Source of the DNA: Anaerolineae bacterium
GTDB lineage: Bacteria; Chloroflexota; Anaerolineae; Anaerolineales; E44-bin32
Assembly (NCBI GenBank): GCA_011192015.1
Contig: DUET01000064.1
Span: 1-64,000 of the forward strand
Length of the DNA: 64,000 nucleotides
Direction of reading: 5' to 3'
Every line of letters starts with the position of its first letter. Position 1 is the first letter of the stretch. Both the position numbers and the translations under genes were made by a program. Below are positions 61,894-64,000 of the stretch, piece after piece. The notes under the pieces were generated by a model. It did no database searches. It was not told the DNA's origin and was given only the letters and a program-made list of their open reading frames with translations.

Positions 61894-62748
61894 ATGGCAA
61901 ATGAAATGAGAATTGATGCACTGCTGCCTGCCGAGATGGCGACGCGAGCGGAATACCTGGGTGTTCGCAAGGTGGAGGCTCCGGCGCTCACGACCTTCAT
62001 ACTCGGCATCCTGGCTGGAGCCTTCATCGGCTTGGGCGCCATCTTCTCCACAACGGTTGCTGCTGGTACTGCGGGAGTTATGCCATACGGTGTAGCCAAG
62101 GTTTTATCCGGATCCGTATTCTGCCTTGGTCTTGTGTTGGTCATCGTCGGTGGCGCCGAGCTCTTTACCGGCAACAATCTGATCGTCCTGGCCTGGGCCA
62201 GCCGGAAAGTCTCTACGCTTGCCCTGTTGCGAAACTGGGCCATCGTCTACGCAGGGAATCTAATCGGCTCCATCGGCATGGCGGTTCTTCTCTTCCTCAG
62301 CAAGCAATACACCTACGGGGACGGTCAGGTGGGGCTCGTCGCCCTTCAGATTGCTTCCAGCAAGGTCGGTTTGGCGCCCGTCGCGGCGATCTCACTGGGG
62401 GTTCTCTGCAACATACTGGTCTGCCTTGCAGTGTGGTTGACCTACAGCGCCCGCAGCACCCTGGATAAGATCGCCTCGATCCTCTTCCCGATCACCGCAT
62501 TCGTCGCTGCTGGATTCGAGCACTGCGTCGCCAACATGTACTTCGGATCGATCGGCCTACTGATCAAGCATTTCGATCCGCACTTCGTGACTGAAGCAGG
62601 AGTGGACCTGTCCACACTCACAGAAGGCTCCTTCATCCTCCAGAATCTGCTGCCGGTCACACTTGGCAACATCATCGGCGGATCCGTTTTCGTTGCTGCC
62701 ATCTATTGGGTTGTCTATCTGCGCAACGGCAGGAAGCAAACCCAGTGA
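61894..62748 (+). CDS. Formate/nitrite channel family protein (FNT)
   Basis: A 284-residue channel with six membrane helices. The diagnostic segments are present: GILAGAFIGLGAIF, GGAELFTGNNLIV, an Asn-rich helix start in LRNWAIVYAGNLIG, AISLGVLCNILVCLAVWLTY and FVAAGFEHCVANMYF with the central His of the pore. FNT proteins move formate, nitrite or hydrosulfide. Which ion is not shown. The gene is followed 13 bases later by a one-domain RAM protein, which may bind a small molecule or control the channel. Confidence 0.93.
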   Translation: MANEMRIDALLPAEMATRAEYLGVRKVEAPALTTFILGILAGAFIGLGAIFSTTVAAGTAGVMPYGVAKVLSGSVFCLGLVLVIVGGAELFTGNNLIVLAWASRKVSTLALLRNWAIVYAGNLIGSIGMAVLLFLSKQYTYGDGQVGLVALQIASSKVGLAPVAAISLGVLCNILVCLAVWLTYSARSTLDKIASILFPITAFVAAGFEHCVANMYFGSIGLLIKHFDPHFVTEAGVDLSTLTEGSFILQNLLPVTLGNIIGGSVFVAAIYWVVYLRNGRKQTQ

Positions 62749-62761
62749 GGGGAACTTGGAG

Positions 62762-62992
62762 ATGAAAGCCTACATCTTGATCGTCGTCCACACCGGGGAG
62801 ATCCATAAGGTTGTCCATCAATTGAAACGCGTGGAAGGGGTGGTAGAAACGAGCATGACCTTCGGTCCCTACGATGCCATCGCAGTCGTGGAAGCCGAGG
62901 ACATCCAGGGCATCGGAGATATCTTGGCCTCGAAGATCCAACCCATTCCGGGTGTCCGAGAAACGCTCACCTGCCTGGCTGTTGAGGGATAG
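62762..62992 (+). CDS. Stand-alone Lrp/AsnC ligand-binding (RAM) domain protein
   Basis: A 76-residue protein made only of the RAM fold: KAYILIVVHTGEIHKVVHQL, RVEGVVETSMTFGPYDAIAVVEA and IQPIPGVRETLTCLAVEG. Full Lrp/AsnC regulators have an N-terminal helix-turn-helix, which is missing here. Such small RAM proteins bind amino acids and form multimers. GAGGGG lies eight bases before the ATG. It is 13 bases after the FNT gene, so the two are almost certainly co-transcribed. Confidence 0.85.
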   Translation: MKAYILIVVHTGEIHKVVHQLKRVEGVVETSMTFGPYDAIAVVEAEDIQGIGDILASKIQPIPGVRETLTCLAVEG

Positions 62993-63145
62993 CCAACCCG
63001 GATCTTCCTCCCGTTAACCAGCCAAAGCTCTTGCCGCCAACCTGGGACATTTCCTCGGCGGAAGATTATACTTATGCCCTGTGTCTGCCTGAGTTGATGG
63101 CGGTTTGATTTCCTGCCTCGCACAATTTCAGATGACTGCGATTTG

Positions 63146-64000
63146 ATGATGAAACCTGATCCTCCATCAACAACCTCCCGAGCATCATCGCCCCCGCGTG
63201 ACCGGCATCCGAGCCTCGATTCGCATTGGTTCGGAGCCGTGCTTTGCGCCATTTCTGCAGCCGGTTTCGCCAGCCTTACGATCCTCAGCAAGTCCGCCAT
63301 GGCCATGGGGCTCAGTCTGGTGAAGATCCTCATCATTCGTTTTGCATTGGCCGCGATTCTGCTGTGGATCTACATTGCCGCGCGCCGTGGCAGGGCGGTT
63401 TTCCCGGGCTGGAAAATAACCTTGACCCTCCTCGCTCTCGGCACCTTTGGATACGCGCTTCAATCATCCCTGTTCTTTACAGGATTGCAGCGCATCTCTG
63501 CCTCGCTGACTTCCTTGATCCTGTATGCCTACCCCGTATTTGTGGCACTGCTCGATTGGATTTTCAACCGCAAGGTCCCCACATGGCGATCGTGGATCGC
63601 CATGGTTGTCGCCTTTGCAGGCGTACTGCTGACTGTCGGGCCTGAGGAGTTATTTTCCGGCGAGATTGGAAACGACATCGTCGGTGCCGGAGCTGTCCTT
63701 CTGGGTTCGGCATTCTACGCCGCCTACCTCGTCGCCGTGGCGCGTGTGTCTCCACGTGCGGGGACCTTGGTCAGCACCGCATGGGTATGCGCGGGTGCTT
63801 GCATCGGCTTCATGCTTGTGGGTGATTTCCTACCTGCTCTGCAGGGATCCTTCAACATGCAATCCGTTGGATTTGCTACGGCCATGGCCGTGATTGGAAC
63901 GATCATTCCCCTGGGCGCCATCATTGCCGGCATGGAGCGCGTGGGTCCTCTGGTGGGCTCTCTGATCGCCACACTGGAGCCTGTCTTCACTGTGCTGCTG
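63146..64000 (+). CDS. EamA/DMT family transporter, truncated at the window edge
   Basis: The first 285 codons of a membrane protein; the frame runs off the right edge. The opening is a Pro/Arg-rich cytosolic tail, then helix 1 (WFGAVLCAISAAGFASLTIL) and the EamA pattern in FTGLQRISASLTSLILYAYPVFVALLDWIF, with the second repeat beginning near residue 170. Role unknown. It is a different member from the one at 217-1185. Either ATG at 63146 or 63149 may be used; the ribosome site is weak. Confidence 0.85.
   Translation, partial: MMKPDPPSTTSRASSPPRDRHPSLDSHWFGAVLCAISAAGFASLTILSKSAMAMGLSLVKILIIRFALAAILLWIYIAARRGRAVFPGWKITLTLLALGTFGYALQSSLFFTGLQRISASLTSLILYAYPVFVALLDWIFNRKVPTWRSWIAMVVAFAGVLLTVGPEELFSGEIGNDIVGAGAVLLGSAFYAAYLVAVARVSPRAGTLVSTAWVCAGACIGFMLVGDFLPALQGSFNMQSVGFATAMAVIGTIIPLGAIIAGMERVGPLVGSLIATLEPVFTVLL

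Overview
The window looks like chromosomal DNA of an uncultured or little-studied member of the Chloroflexota, most probably Anaerolineae-like. This is inferred from gene content, not from a marker gene. The grounds are a high-GC chromosome, a Tad pilus locus with no visible outer-membrane secretin, an F420-type luciferase-like oxidoreductase, a prokaryotic translin beside a DUF3467 gene and ssb, a B-box zinc-finger membrane protein, many Pro/Thr-linker lipoproteins, and a cytochrome b subunit IV fused to a two-haem cytochrome c. No phage, IS element or CRISPR array was seen. The only RNA gene found is tRNA-Arg(CCU).

Layout. 1-8.2 kb: tail of a family 5 uracil-DNA glycosylase, an EamA exporter, a lipoprotein that looks like a dead SGNH hydrolase, a metallopeptidase, coaBC, and a DUF72 / AlkD-like / GNAT run. 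8.2-18.7 kb: a cell-surface island with a lipoprotein broken by one amber codon, a duplicated membrane protein, TfoX-like, LysM-SH3-SGNH, an arylsulfotransferase-like propeller, a WD40 lipoprotein, and a giant fused DppB-DppC-like permease. 19-24.5 kb: META lipoprotein, quinone reductase-like flavoprotein, M23 peptidase, queuosine-precursor transporter, mutY. 24.6-32.1 kb: clpC, then a leftward genome-maintenance run (ssb, DUF3467, translin, nadK, B-box membrane protein, recN). 32.1-34.4 kb: an EEP hydrolase, the tRNA, and a response-regulator/adenylate cyclase.

34.4-40.4 kb is a respiratory block. A leftward sdhCDAB operon (succinate to quinone) lies divergent to a Rieske / cytochrome b6-like / subunit IV-cytochrome c operon (quinol to cytochrome c), so the two can work in series. 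40.6-50 kb holds Tad pilus genes (cpaB, tadZ, tadA, tadB, tadC, tadE and a separated tadG-like gene), interrupted by a TetR-epimerase-SDR group whose promoter and operator are readable. No Flp pilin or prepilin peptidase is in the window.

50-64 kb: a RecB/DUF2779 nuclease, an aspartic protease-PDZ lipoprotein, an M19 dipeptidase / LLM oxidoreductase pair, a thioesterase, an MBL hydrolase, an ECF sigma / anti-sigma pair, a PadR-HAAS pair whose PadR gene appears to have a leaderless promoter, a cold-shock gene with a long leader, lipA, an FNT channel with a stand-alone RAM-domain partner, and a truncated EamA gene. The most interesting items are the SGNH enzyme/pseudoenzyme pair, the fused permease with a large outside insert, the amber-interrupted lipoprotein, the internally duplicated membrane protein, the translin-DUF3467-ssb group, the FNT-RAM pair and the leaderless promoters.
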